Origin: Nitrososphaeria archaeon | GTDB taxonomy: Archaea > Thermoproteota > Nitrososphaeria > JACIWG01 | Direction: 5' to 3' | Length of the DNA: 9,380 nucleotides | NCBI GenBank assembly: GCA_029776125.1 | Contig: JARVJS010000022.1 | Location: 1-9,380, forward strand | In this document: positions 1 to 5,815 of the stretch, piece after piece | Layout: each line of letters begins with the position of its first letter | How positions within the stretch are numbered: position 1 is the first letter of the stretch | Program-made: the position numbers and the translations under genes | The notes under the pieces: generated by a model | Told to the model about the DNA's origin: nothing | The model's database searches: none | Seen by the model: the letters and a program-made list of their open reading frames with translations, nothing else

Positions 1-85
1 CGAAAATGCCGGCCATATTATATTATAGGCATAGACCGTCATAGTTCTTGTGGTTCCTGGTATGGTGACAACCATATATATATTG
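1..85. other. Left-edge sequence that does not continue the ksgA-like gene
   Basis: Read in the frame of the downstream ksgA-like fragment, this stretch has two stops (TAG at 26-28 and 32-34), and its translation shows none of the residues expected just before the KsgA C-terminal helices. Two other frames stay open: + frame 1 from base 1 to a stop at 88-90, and the - strand from an ATG at 75 down to base 1. I recognise neither peptide. The local GC content (26 of 60 bases) is higher than in the adjacent gene. I infer a break somewhere around 65-90, either an assembly chimera at a contig end or a real rearrangement. The exact join cannot be placed from the sequence alone. Confidence 0.45.
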
Positions 86-292
86 AATAAAAGTTTGATC
101 AAAAATATAAATTTAATTTTCACATTTAGAGGGAAAAAAATAAGAACAGTAATAAAGCGTCTAAGTAAAAACAACTTTTTTTATAATAATTTAGAAAGTG
201 AATTCAAAAATTTAAATTTAAATTTAAATGAACGTATCGAAAATCTTACCCCTCATGAATGTTTTTCCATAGCAAAAATTTTATTAAAGTAA
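50..292 (+). CDS. ksgA: C-terminal fragment of KsgA/Dim1-like rRNA adenine dimethyltransferase (5'-truncated)
   Basis: KsgA/Dim1 uses S-adenosylmethionine to dimethylate two adjacent adenines near the 3' end of 16S rRNA, a late step in small-subunit assembly. Only the C-terminal end is present, about 70 residues. The visible family signals are a basic helix 'LIFTFRGKKIRTVIKRL', matching the usual F-x-x-R-x-K-x-x-R-x-x-L stretch, and a closing 'NERIENLTPHE' block, matching the family's (E)RVEnLsPEE ending. The whole methyltransferase core is missing. A gene caller could start at GTG 50 or ATG 62, but these are probably not real starts, because in-frame stops at 26-34 mark a break. The gene lies 19 bases before a HemK2-type gene, an adjacency I recall as common in archaea, which supports the call. 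The match is short, so the identification is moderate rather than certain. Confidence 0.6.
   Translation: MVPGMVTTIYILNKSLIKNINLIFTFRGKKIRTVIKRLSKNNFFYNNLESEFKNLNLNLNERIENLTPHECFSIAKILLK
208..228 (+). repeat. AAATTT hexanucleotide tandem repeat (3.5 copies)
   Basis: Three and a half perfect copies of AAATTT lie inside the ksgA-like fragment and encode an alternating Asn-Leu run. The unit is six bases, so gain or loss of a copy keeps the reading frame. It is probably a low-complexity product of AT-rich codon use in a poorly conserved linker. Confidence 0.75.
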
Positions 293-311
293 AAACCACT
301 TTTTATAATAT

Positions 312-845
312 ATGTACTTGCCGGCAGAAGATACTTTCTTACTTATAAGAGGACTAGATTCATATAACAATTTAGGTAAGGTTTTAGAAATTGGGTTTGG
401 ATCAGGAAAAGTTGCGGAGTTGATTAATGAAAAATCAGAATTTTATGTCGGCTGCGATATAAGCTTCAGTATGTTAAAAGAATTTAAAATTAAAAATGTG
501 TTAAATTTAAAAATTGACCTTGTTTGCTGCGATGCTGCATCATGTTTTAGAGATCTTTCCTTTGACACTATTATTTTTAATCCCCCTTATCTTCCTTCAG
601 AATCGATTGGAGACATTACAATTGATGGTGGATATGAGGGTTGTGAGATTACTATGAAATTTTTAAAAAATTCTTTTAGGTTGCTAAAGGTTAATGGTTT
701 GATCTTTTTTGTTACCTCAACGCTTTCAAATTTATCTAAAATCCTTGATCTCATAGAAGAAAACAATTTTAGTTATGAGGAGATATTAAGAGAAAAATTT
801 CTGTTCGAGCATATTCTACTTTATAAATGTAAAAAGTTAGCGTGA
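312..845 (+). CDS. HemK2/Mtq2-type protein N5-glutamine methyltransferase
   Basis: This is a class I SAM-dependent methyltransferase of 177 residues, probably cytosolic. The archaeal/eukaryotic HemK2 (Mtq2) group methylates the glutamine of the GGQ motif in the class-1 release factor, in eukaryotes together with the small partner Trm112. Visible signals are the N-terminal 'YLPAEDTFLL' signature typical of this group, SAM motif I 'EIGFGSGKV' at residues 26-34, the acidic 'CDIS' end of strand 2 near 48-51, the catalytic NPPY motif at 90-93, and 'DGGYEG' at 105-110. NPPY is diagnostic for methylation of a planar amide or amine nitrogen. The protein lacks the extra N-terminal helical domain of bacterial PrmC, as expected for HemK2. 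ATG 312 is the only sensible start, because an in-frame TAA lies at 306-308. It follows the ksgA-like fragment by 19 bases, probably in one operon, and its last nine bases overlap the convergent TGS gene. The substrate is inferred from the family. Confidence 0.82.
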   Translation: MYLPAEDTFLLIRGLDSYNNLGKVLEIGFGSGKVAELINEKSEFYVGCDISFSMLKEFKIKNVLNLKIDLVCCDAASCFRDLSFDTIIFNPPYLPSESIGDITIDGGYEGCEITMKFLKNSFRLLKVNGLIFFVTSTLSNLSKILDLIEENNFSYEEILREKFLFEHILLYKCKKLA

Positions 846-1928
846 TCTTATCTCAACTATGTCTCCATCTTCTAGTATAAAGTATTTGCCGACCTTTAAT
901 TCTTCCCCATTCCTATTAAGTTTTGCATATTGGAAATTTTTAGCCATCTCATTATGAATAATTTTTGCGATATCTATTACCGTCTTTCCTTTTTCAATTA
1001 ATAATGGGCGCTCTGCCACAATACCATCTTTTCTTCTCGTATATACTCTTATTATTCCAAGGATTTCGAGGATCTTCTTTAGAAGATTTTTCTCTTTAAA
1101 AAATCTATTGAGATTATATACTTCTGCATAATATTTTTTTATTTCTTCTTCTTGTTCTATATTATTGCATAAAAGTATTGCGGGTTTACTAATTTGTCCA
1201 AATATAACCGCCTCCAAATCCTCTAAAGTTGTTTCAATAGATACTTTAACAATACAATTAAATATGTTGTATTCTCTAAGAAAGTTTTTTATTTCTTCTT
1301 CTGTAATGAACATTGATTTACCAACAACTCTGATCCCCCCTTCTGAGGTTCTCTCAATTTTAACCTCTTTTCTCTTTACGTTTAATATTATGTTGTTTTG
1401 TTCAAGCCATGAAATCAATTTGTTGAAATAAGTGACATAGTTAGTGCTAGGTAAAATTATTAGAAATAAGTCTGCATTATAAAGGAGATTACTGAATTTT
1501 TTTTGCTTCCCTTCACCAATCGATTCATCAAATGGGCAGAGAAGTACTTGTAAAAGTATTGAATCAATTTTTAATGTACCAATCTGAGGTCTTGTATATA
1601 CTTCAAACTGATCAATCTTTAATCCTATAATTTTTTCAAAAAACTCTAATACATCATTGAACGTTCCTAAAACTGTAACTTGTATGTCTCCCTCTTTTTT
1701 CACATTCCAAATATTAAGTGCTTTCCCATGTTTTTTCTTTTTATTTTCAATTTCCTCCTCAAGTTTTTTTATTTGCCTTTTTATCTGTACCTCTAATCTC
1801 TCAGTAGCTTTATGCTTTGGAAATGAACTATAAAATTGCTTAAGTAGTTCAAGTTTTTCTTCTGGGTCCTTAGCCATCATCGCTTTAGCCCAGATCGCCT
1901 TTGCCTTTGCGGGTAAGTTTGTAACCAT
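837..1928 (-). CDS. TGS-domain protein with degenerate DRG-like GTPase domain
   Basis: A 363-residue protein built like the DRG/Rbg (Obg superfamily) ribosome-interacting GTPases. Residues 1-66 form a charged helical region ('PEEKLELLKQF...PKHKATERL') resembling the N-terminus of archaeal DRG-like proteins. A G-domain-like middle spans about 67-290, and a clear TGS domain about 292-363, starting at 'IRVYTRRKDG' and ending 'LEDGDIVEI'. The nucleotide-binding motifs are lost: the P-loop position reads GTFNDVLE (88-95) instead of GxPNVGKS, the DTPG position reads CPFD (131-134), and the NKxD position reads NNIE (255-258). GTP binding is therefore unlikely. I infer a non-catalytic ribosome- or RNA-associated protein. 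The start is ATG 1928, with a GGGGG ribosome-binding stretch at 1939-1935, six bases upstream. The gene begins inside the end of trmJ (44-base overlap), so the two are probably co-translated. Its 3' end overlaps the convergent HemK2 gene. The architecture is solid; the biochemical role is unknown. Confidence 0.8.
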   Translation of the reverse strand: MVTNLPAKAKAIWAKAMMAKDPEEKLELLKQFYSSFPKHKATERLEVQIKRQIKKLEEEIENKKKKHGKALNIWNVKKEGDIQVTVLGTFNDVLEFFEKIIGLKIDQFEVYTRPQIGTLKIDSILLQVLLCPFDESIGEGKQKKFSNLLYNADLFLIILPSTNYVTYFNKLISWLEQNNIILNVKRKEVKIERTSEGGIRVVGKSMFITEEEIKNFLREYNIFNCIVKVSIETTLEDLEAVIFGQISKPAILLCNNIEQEEEIKKYYAEVYNLNRFFKEKNLLKKILEILGIIRVYTRRKDGIVAERPLLIEKGKTVIDIAKIIHNEMAKNFQYAKLNRNGEELKVGKYFILEDGDIVEIRSR

Positions 1929-2646
1929 TATTTTCCCCCTTTCGTAAAAATGCTTTATCTACCCTACTAAATGCCGTTAAAAGTAGTCTTGCCTCTTTAT
2001 CACTAACTACACTCTTTCCTATAAAGTTTCTGAAGGCTCTAGTTATTAACCTAATTTTATGCGGTGGAAGATTTGTCCTACTAACAAGTATCTTTAATTT
2101 TTCTATTAACAATTCTTTAGTTTTCTTGTCCGCCATCTTAAATTTACTCTTTTTCTTATACCACATTTTTTGGAAAAGTTCATAAAAGATAATTGTTCCT
2201 GCCATAGCTACATTAAGTGTTGGATATTCTAGGCTCGAGGGTATAGTTACTACTGCGTCACATTCTTCTAACTCTTGATTGGACAAACCATGGCTCTCTC
2301 TTCCAAGCAATATTGCAATTCTTCCTTTTGCATCTGAAATTATATTGGCTAATTGGGTTGGTGTAATAGTTATCCTCAACACATTTGTTGAACGCTTAGC
2401 AGGTATTGCTGTGGTTCCGTAGATTAGGTCAAATTCTTTCTTTACTTCTTCAAATGAAGTTAAAATCTTGGCATTATCCAATATATCTTGAGCGTTTGCA
2501 GCAATTCTTCTAGCAAACTCTCCTATTTCATCTTTTGGCCTAATAAGGTAAAGTTCTTTTAATCCAAAATTTTTCATGGCCCTTGCTACTGCACCAATGT
2601 TTCCTTGATTTTCAGGTTCAACCATGATGATTGTAATTTCTGGCAT
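1885..2646 (-). CDS. trmJ: TrmJ-type tRNA 2'-O-methyltransferase (SPOUT family)
   Basis: TrmJ methylates the ribose 2'-OH of nucleotide 32 in the tRNA anticodon loop using SAM. Characterised archaeal members act mainly on C32, bacterial ones on C32 and U32. The 253-residue protein shows the SPOUT motifs in order: motif 1 'VEPENQGNIGAVARAMKNFG' at 9-28, with Asn16 and Arg22 in the catalytic positions; motif 2 'LLGRESHGLSNQELEECD' at about 113-130; and motif 3 'IPSSLEYPTLNVAMAGTII' at about 135-153, which builds the knotted SAM pocket. The C-terminal 90 or so residues are the basic helical extension typical of TrmJ. The start is ATG 2646, with an AGGGG stretch directly upstream. The gene overlaps the downstream TGS gene by 44 bases and diverges from uL16 across a 70-base spacer. 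Nothing in the motifs looks damaged. Confidence 0.9.
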   Translation of the reverse strand: MPEITIIMVEPENQGNIGAVARAMKNFGLKELYLIRPKDEIGEFARRIAANAQDILDNAKILTSFEEVKKEFDLIYGTTAIPAKRSTNVLRITITPTQLANIISDAKGRIAILLGRESHGLSNQELEECDAVVTIPSSLEYPTLNVAMAGTIIFYELFQKMWYKKKSKFKMADKKTKELLIEKLKILVSRTNLPPHKIRLITRAFRNFIGKSVVSDKEARLLLTAFSRVDKAFLRKGENNGYKLTRKGKGDLG

Positions 2647-2716
2647 TTTCCCCTAATTAAAATTGTCCTGTACAACAATTTAAATATTGGTATTACATCG
2701 GGGGGAGTGACTGATA
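2647..2716. promoter_or_regulatory. Divergent promoter region between trmJ and uL16
   Basis: The 70-base spacer carries AT-rich TATA-like (box A) candidates. The palindromic ATTTAAAT core at about 2678-2686 reads as a TATA element on both strands. On the - strand it would place a start near 2657, leaving a short leader for trmJ. For uL16 the upstream AT block at 2654-2664 fits better, giving a leader of about 30 bases that includes the ribosome-binding site GGGGGAGTGA at 2701-2710, six bases before ATG 2717. A small inverted repeat (TTGT-N5-ACAA) sits at 2663-2675 between the candidates. Element positions are read by eye from archaeal spacing rules. Confidence 0.5.
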
Positions 2717-3226
2717 ATGCGTGGGAAAAACTATCGTCATCCTACTGGAATGCCATATACTAGAAGGGAATTTGTAGGTGGTGTACCCCATTCCAAGATA
2801 GCAAAGTTTTCTTTAGGCAATCCTAACGGTGATTATGATGTTGAACTTCAACTAATCTCATGCGCAAATGTTCAAGTAAGACATAATGCTCTTGAAGCTG
2901 CAAGGGTTGCGGCAAACAAAAAAATACAAGAAATCGGAGAATCTAACTACTATTTATTAGTTAAGAAATATCCGCATGTTATACTTAGAGAAAATAAGAT
3001 GATTGCAACCGCTGGCGCCGACCGTCTTCAAGAAGGAATGAGACGTGCTTTTGGAAAACCAGTTGGGTTAGCCGCACGTGTAAAAATAGATGATATAATC
3101 ATGTTGATAAGAGTAAAGGCCAGCAATATTGATAAGGCAAAAGAAGCATTAGAAGTCGCTTCTTCTAAGTTACCAATGAAAACTAAAATAAATGTGATTG
3201 AACTAAAAAAAGTTTCAACAAATTGA
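2717..3226 (+). CDS. rpl10e: Large-subunit ribosomal protein uL16 (archaeal L10e)
   Basis: This is a 169-residue member of the archaeal/eukaryotic L10e (uL16) family, a core 50S protein near the tRNA-binding sites and the base of the stalk. Conserved blocks are 'YTRREFVGGVP' at 14-24, 'GNPNGDYDVELQL' at 34-46, 'RHNALEAARVAANK' at 55-68, 'YPHVILRENKM' at 85-95, and 'GADRLQEGMRRAFGKPVG' at 100-117, the strongest signature. Length and blocks match the family. The start at ATG 2717 is fixed by a strong ribosome-binding stretch, GGGGGAGTGA at 2701-2710. It appears to be a single-gene unit facing a convergent flavoprotein gene, whose end it overlaps by 12 bases. A T-run 11 bases past its stop could end transcription. 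Confidence 0.96.
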   Translation: MRGKNYRHPTGMPYTRREFVGGVPHSKIAKFSLGNPNGDYDVELQLISCANVQVRHNALEAARVAANKKIQEIGESNYYLLVKKYPHVILRENKMIATAGADRLQEGMRRAFGKPVGLAARVKIDDIIMLIRVKASNIDKAKEALEVASSKLPMKTKINVIELKKVSTN

Positions 3227-3242
3227 ATCGAGTAACTTTTTT
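3205..3242. terminator. Opposed T-runs at the uL16/flavoprotein convergent junction
   Basis: On the + strand, six T's at 3237-3242 lie 11 bases beyond the uL16 stop (TGA 3224-3226). On the - strand, seven T's (complement of A's at 3205-3211) begin three bases beyond the flavoprotein stop (complement of 3215-3217). Many archaeal RNA polymerases release at such U-runs without a hairpin, so these could be a pair of back-to-back terminators. Each lies inside the coding sequence of the opposing gene, and T-runs are frequent in AT-rich DNA, so the call is tentative. Confidence 0.35.
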
Positions 3243-4549
3243 GCAGCAGCCACTACACCTGCTACTACTGTCTCTTCTAAGAAAGGTGAATAAGAATTAC
3301 AAAAATATGCTATTTCATCGATTTTAACTTCTTTAATGATCGCTAATGCTAAAAAATTCCCCCATGTTCCTGCTCTTTTACCAATCATTTGTGCTCCTAT
3401 GAGTTTCTTGTTTTCACCATCAAATATTAGGTTAATGTAAGATCTAACTTTAGTATAAATAGGCTGATCATTTTTGTTAAAAATAGTGTTTATGGATAAA
3501 ATTTTCTTTTTAAAATTTTTTGCCTCTCTGCATGTTATTCCCACGGAAGCTATTTCAGAACCAAAGACTTTTGCGCATATATTACTAATAATTCTTCCAA
3601 TCTTTTCATTTCCTCCTGCAGCATTTTTACCAGCAATTTCTCCACCTTGAAATGCTAAAGTAGTCGTCTGTATTGGTGTTTCCTCATTTGTTATAAAATT
3701 TTTGTATTCAACGCAATCTCCAGCAGCGTAAACATCTTCTCTTTCTGTCTCCATTCTCTCGTTCACGATAATACCTTCATACTTACCTAAAGGTATTCCT
3801 GCCTCTCTTGCCAAGTCTGTATTTGGTTTTACACCTAATGCTAAGAGTGAATAATCACATGGTATTATACCTTTTTCTGTTTCTATTGCTTCCACTTTCC
3901 CTTTTCCATAAAATGCTTTAACCCTATTTTCGGTAATAATCTCTATCCCACTTTTTTCTATTTTTTCTCTAATAATTTGTCCAAACTTTTCATCAAAAAT
4001 TTTATATAAAATTTCTTTTTCTGGAGACACTATAACGACTTTACATCCTCTTTTAAATAGTACTTCTGCTGTTTCTAGTGCAACAAGTCCGCTTCCTATT
4101 ATTATGACCTTCTTGTTCTTAATTACACTTTCTTTTATCTTGATGGCATCCTCTAATGTTTTTAATTCAAAGATATTTTTAAGTTCACATCCTCTTACAT
4201 TTAATTTTACGGGCAAGGTGCCAGTAGCTATTATTAGTTTAGTGAAATTCAATATCCTTTCATGTTTTTCTGAATCTATGAAAGTTATCTTTTTATTGTT
4301 TAAGTCTATCTTTTTTACAAAAGAAGAAAGAAGTACATTTATTCTATTTTTAATAAAATAGTCAATTGTTGGAATTACATCGTAATATTTCTTATTACCT
4401 GAAATTATGTAAGGTAATTTATCTCTTAAATAACCAGCATACTTTTCTTTTTCTATTAGAATTATTTCAATTTCTTGATTTTGTTTCCTTGCACCTAATG
4501 CAGAGGATACACCCGCTATACCTCCTCCAACTATTATTATTCTTTCCAC
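3215..4549 (-). CDS. CoA-disulfide-reductase/NADH-oxidase-like FAD oxidoreductase lacking the active-site cysteine
   Basis: A 444-residue pyridine nucleotide-disulfide oxidoreductase of the CoADR/NADH oxidase branch. The domains in order are an FAD-binding Rossmann fold with 'VGGGIAG' at 7-13, an NAD(P)H-binding Rossmann fold with 'IGSGLVALETAE' at 151-162, the second FAD motif 'YAAGDC' at 274-279, and a C-terminal dimerisation domain with 'NSYSPFLEE' at 418-426. Characterised relatives carry the redox cysteine in a segment S-F-x-x-C-(G/A)-L-P-Y (Cys43 in the S. aureus CoA disulfide reductase, from memory). Here that segment reads YLRDKLPY, with Asp at position 43, so the usual Cys-based chemistry is not expected. 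The flavin and pyridine-nucleotide sites look intact, leaving electron transfer from NAD(P)H to another acceptor as an inference. The start is GTG 4549; the nearby ATG at 4551 is out of frame. The gene diverges from the YchF-type gene and overlaps uL16 tail to tail. The substrate is unknown. Confidence 0.85.
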   Translation of the reverse strand: MERIIIVGGGIAGVSSALGARKQNQEIEIILIEKEKYAGYLRDKLPYIISGNKKYYDVIPTIDYFIKNRINVLLSSFVKKIDLNNKKITFIDSEKHERILNFTKLIIATGTLPVKLNVRGCELKNIFELKTLEDAIKIKESVIKNKKVIIIGSGLVALETAEVLFKRGCKVVIVSPEKEILYKIFDEKFGQIIREKIEKSGIEIITENRVKAFYGKGKVEAIETEKGIIPCDYSLLALGVKPNTDLAREAGIPLGKYEGIIVNERMETEREDVYAAGDCVEYKNFITNEETPIQTTTLAFQGGEIAGKNAAGGNEKIGRIISNICAKVFGSEIASVGITCREAKNFKKKILSINTIFNKNDQPIYTKVRSYINLIFDGENKKLIGAQMIGKRAGTWGNFLALAIIKEVKIDEIAYFCNSYSPFLEETVVAGVVAAAKKLLDSIC

Positions 4550-4612
4550 ATCTAATTTTATAGAAAGTTTGTGATTAAATCTTTTTTTATTTAACCAAAT
4601 ATATGGTTCTTG
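4550..4612. promoter_or_regulatory. Divergent promoter region between the flavoprotein and the YchF-type GTPase
   Basis: A 63-base AT-rich spacer. On the + strand a TTTATTTAA box at 4586-4594 lies about 24 bases before ATG 4613. No ribosome-binding stretch precedes that ATG, so the GTPase mRNA may be leaderless. On the - strand a GATTTAATC element at about 4572-4580 lies about 27 bases before GTG 4549, also consistent with a leaderless or nearly leaderless transcript. Assignments rest on archaeal TATA-to-start spacing only. Confidence 0.45.
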
Positions 4613-5815
4613 ATGCTAGTTGGAATTATTGGAAAAACAAATGTAGGTAAAAGTACTTTTTTTAGTGCTGCGACATTGCTTAATGTTCCTATTGGAAACT
4701 ATCCTTTCACTACAATAAATCCTAATATTGGAATAGGATATTTTAGGACGAAGTGTGTATGTAAAGAATTGGGTGTAAAAGATAATCCAACTACATCAAT
4801 ATGCTTAGATGGAATTCGTTTGATTCCAGTAAAACTTATGGATGTAGCTGGTCTTGTTCCTGGTGCTTCCTCTGGCCGTGGTTTGGGAAACAAATTCCTT
4901 GATGATCTTAGACAGGCTGATGCACTAATTCATGTTGTGGACACTGCTGGTGCTACAGATATTGAAGGTCGTCCGGTAGCACCGGGTTCGCATGACCCTC
5001 TTGAAGATATACAATTTGTTGAAAATGAATTAGATCTATGGTTCCAGAATATTTTAAAAAGTGATTGGCAAAGGATTTGTAAAGTGGGAGAATCTAACTT
5101 AGAAAGCAGTATTAACCAGCTTCAACAAAAATTATCTGGTTTATCAATAACAAGAACGAACATATATAAGGCAATAGAAGATTGTGGTTTATTAAATAAA
5201 AAATTTTCTAGCTGGAGTGATCAAAATATTATGATGTTTGTTCGACGCCTTAGAGAATTATCCAAGCCTATTGTGGTTGCAGCAAATAAAATTGACCTCT
5301 TTCCAGCAGCTTTAAATTATGAAAAAATTAAATCAACAGGCAGGCCTTGTATACCATGCTCTGCTGAATCGGAGCTAGTGTTAAGAAGGGCATCGGAAAA
5401 AAGATTAATCGAATATGTACCTGGCGATTCTGATTTTAAAATAATATCCTCACAATTAAATGAACAGCAGAAAAAAGCTTTAGAATTAATAAGGGATAGA
5501 GTTTTAAGAAAATGGGGTAATACGGGCGTCCAAGAGGTTATTAATTTTACATTTAAAGAAATGTTACAACTAATTACAGTTTATCCTGTTGAAGATGAAA
5601 ATTCACTTTCAGATAAAAAAGGAAACGTACTGCCTGAAGCTTACTTAATAAAAAGGGGTTCTACAGCAAAGGATCTAGCTTATAAAATACATAGTGATCT
5701 AGGTGAAGGTTTCCTGTATGCGATAGATGTTAAACGGAATATGCGAATAGGCGCTGATCATATCCTTTCTGATGGTGATATTATAAAGATAGTTTCAACT
5801 AAGGCTAGAGGCTAA
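4613..5815 (+). CDS. Archaeal YchF/OBG-type GTPase with TGS domain
   Basis: A 400-residue P-loop NTPase of the Obg superfamily, YchF/OLA1-like archaeal branch, expected to associate with ribosomes. All G motifs are intact: G1 'GKTNVGKST' at 7-15, G2 'YPFTT' at 30-34, G3 'DVAGLVPGAS' at 77-86 with the following 'GRGLGNKFLDDLRQAD' typical of the group, G4 'NKID' at 225-228, and G5 'CSAE' at 249-252. NKID, as opposed to the NxxE of true YchF/OLA1, predicts GTP as the nucleotide. A helical insertion lies between G3 and G4, and a TGS domain fills roughly 320-400, ending 'LSDGDIIKIVSTKARG'. I chose ATG 4613 over TTG 4610, since the family begins two or three residues before the first strand. The gene probably has its own promoter and a leaderless mRNA. 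Its last 21 bases overlap the convergent eS1 gene. Confidence 0.92.
   Translation: MLVGIIGKTNVGKSTFFSAATLLNVPIGNYPFTTINPNIGIGYFRTKCVCKELGVKDNPTTSICLDGIRLIPVKLMDVAGLVPGASSGRGLGNKFLDDLRQADALIHVVDTAGATDIEGRPVAPGSHDPLEDIQFVENELDLWFQNILKSDWQRICKVGESNLESSINQLQQKLSGLSITRTNIYKAIEDCGLLNKKFSSWSDQNIMMFVRRLRELSKPIVVAANKIDLFPAALNYEKIKSTGRPCIPCSAESELVLRRASEKRLIEYVPGDSDFKIISSQLNEQQKKALELIRDRVLRKWGNTGVQEVINFTFKEMLQLITVYPVEDENSLSDKKGNVLPEAYLIKRGSTAKDLAYKIHSDLGEGFLYAIDVKRNMRIGADHILSDGDIIKIVSTKARG

Noticed and set aside
1..75. Short - strand frame from ATG 75 to the edge, and a + frame 1 peptide ending at 88-90
   Set aside because: Both stay open and look mildly protein-like, but fewer than 30 codons each at a suspect junction cannot be assigned. 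They are mentioned under the left-edge feature only.
208..228. AAATTT repeat considered as a CRISPR or phase-variation element
   Set aside because: The unit is six bases, does not shift the frame, has no spacers, and lies in a variable linker of a fragment gene.
1165..1431. 88-codon open frame on + opposite the TGS gene
   Set aside because: Antisense shadow of a well-supported gene; no recognisable domain and no initiation signal.
4104..4563. Two open frames on + opposite the flavoprotein N-terminal half
   Set aside because: Both are antisense to the FAD and NAD(P)H binding domains and read as Phe/Leu/Ile-rich low-complexity peptides; the second even runs across the promoter region.
4699..4893. 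64-codon open frame on - opposite the YchF-type G domain
   Set aside because: Antisense to the G1-G3 motifs of an intact GTPase; no independent support.
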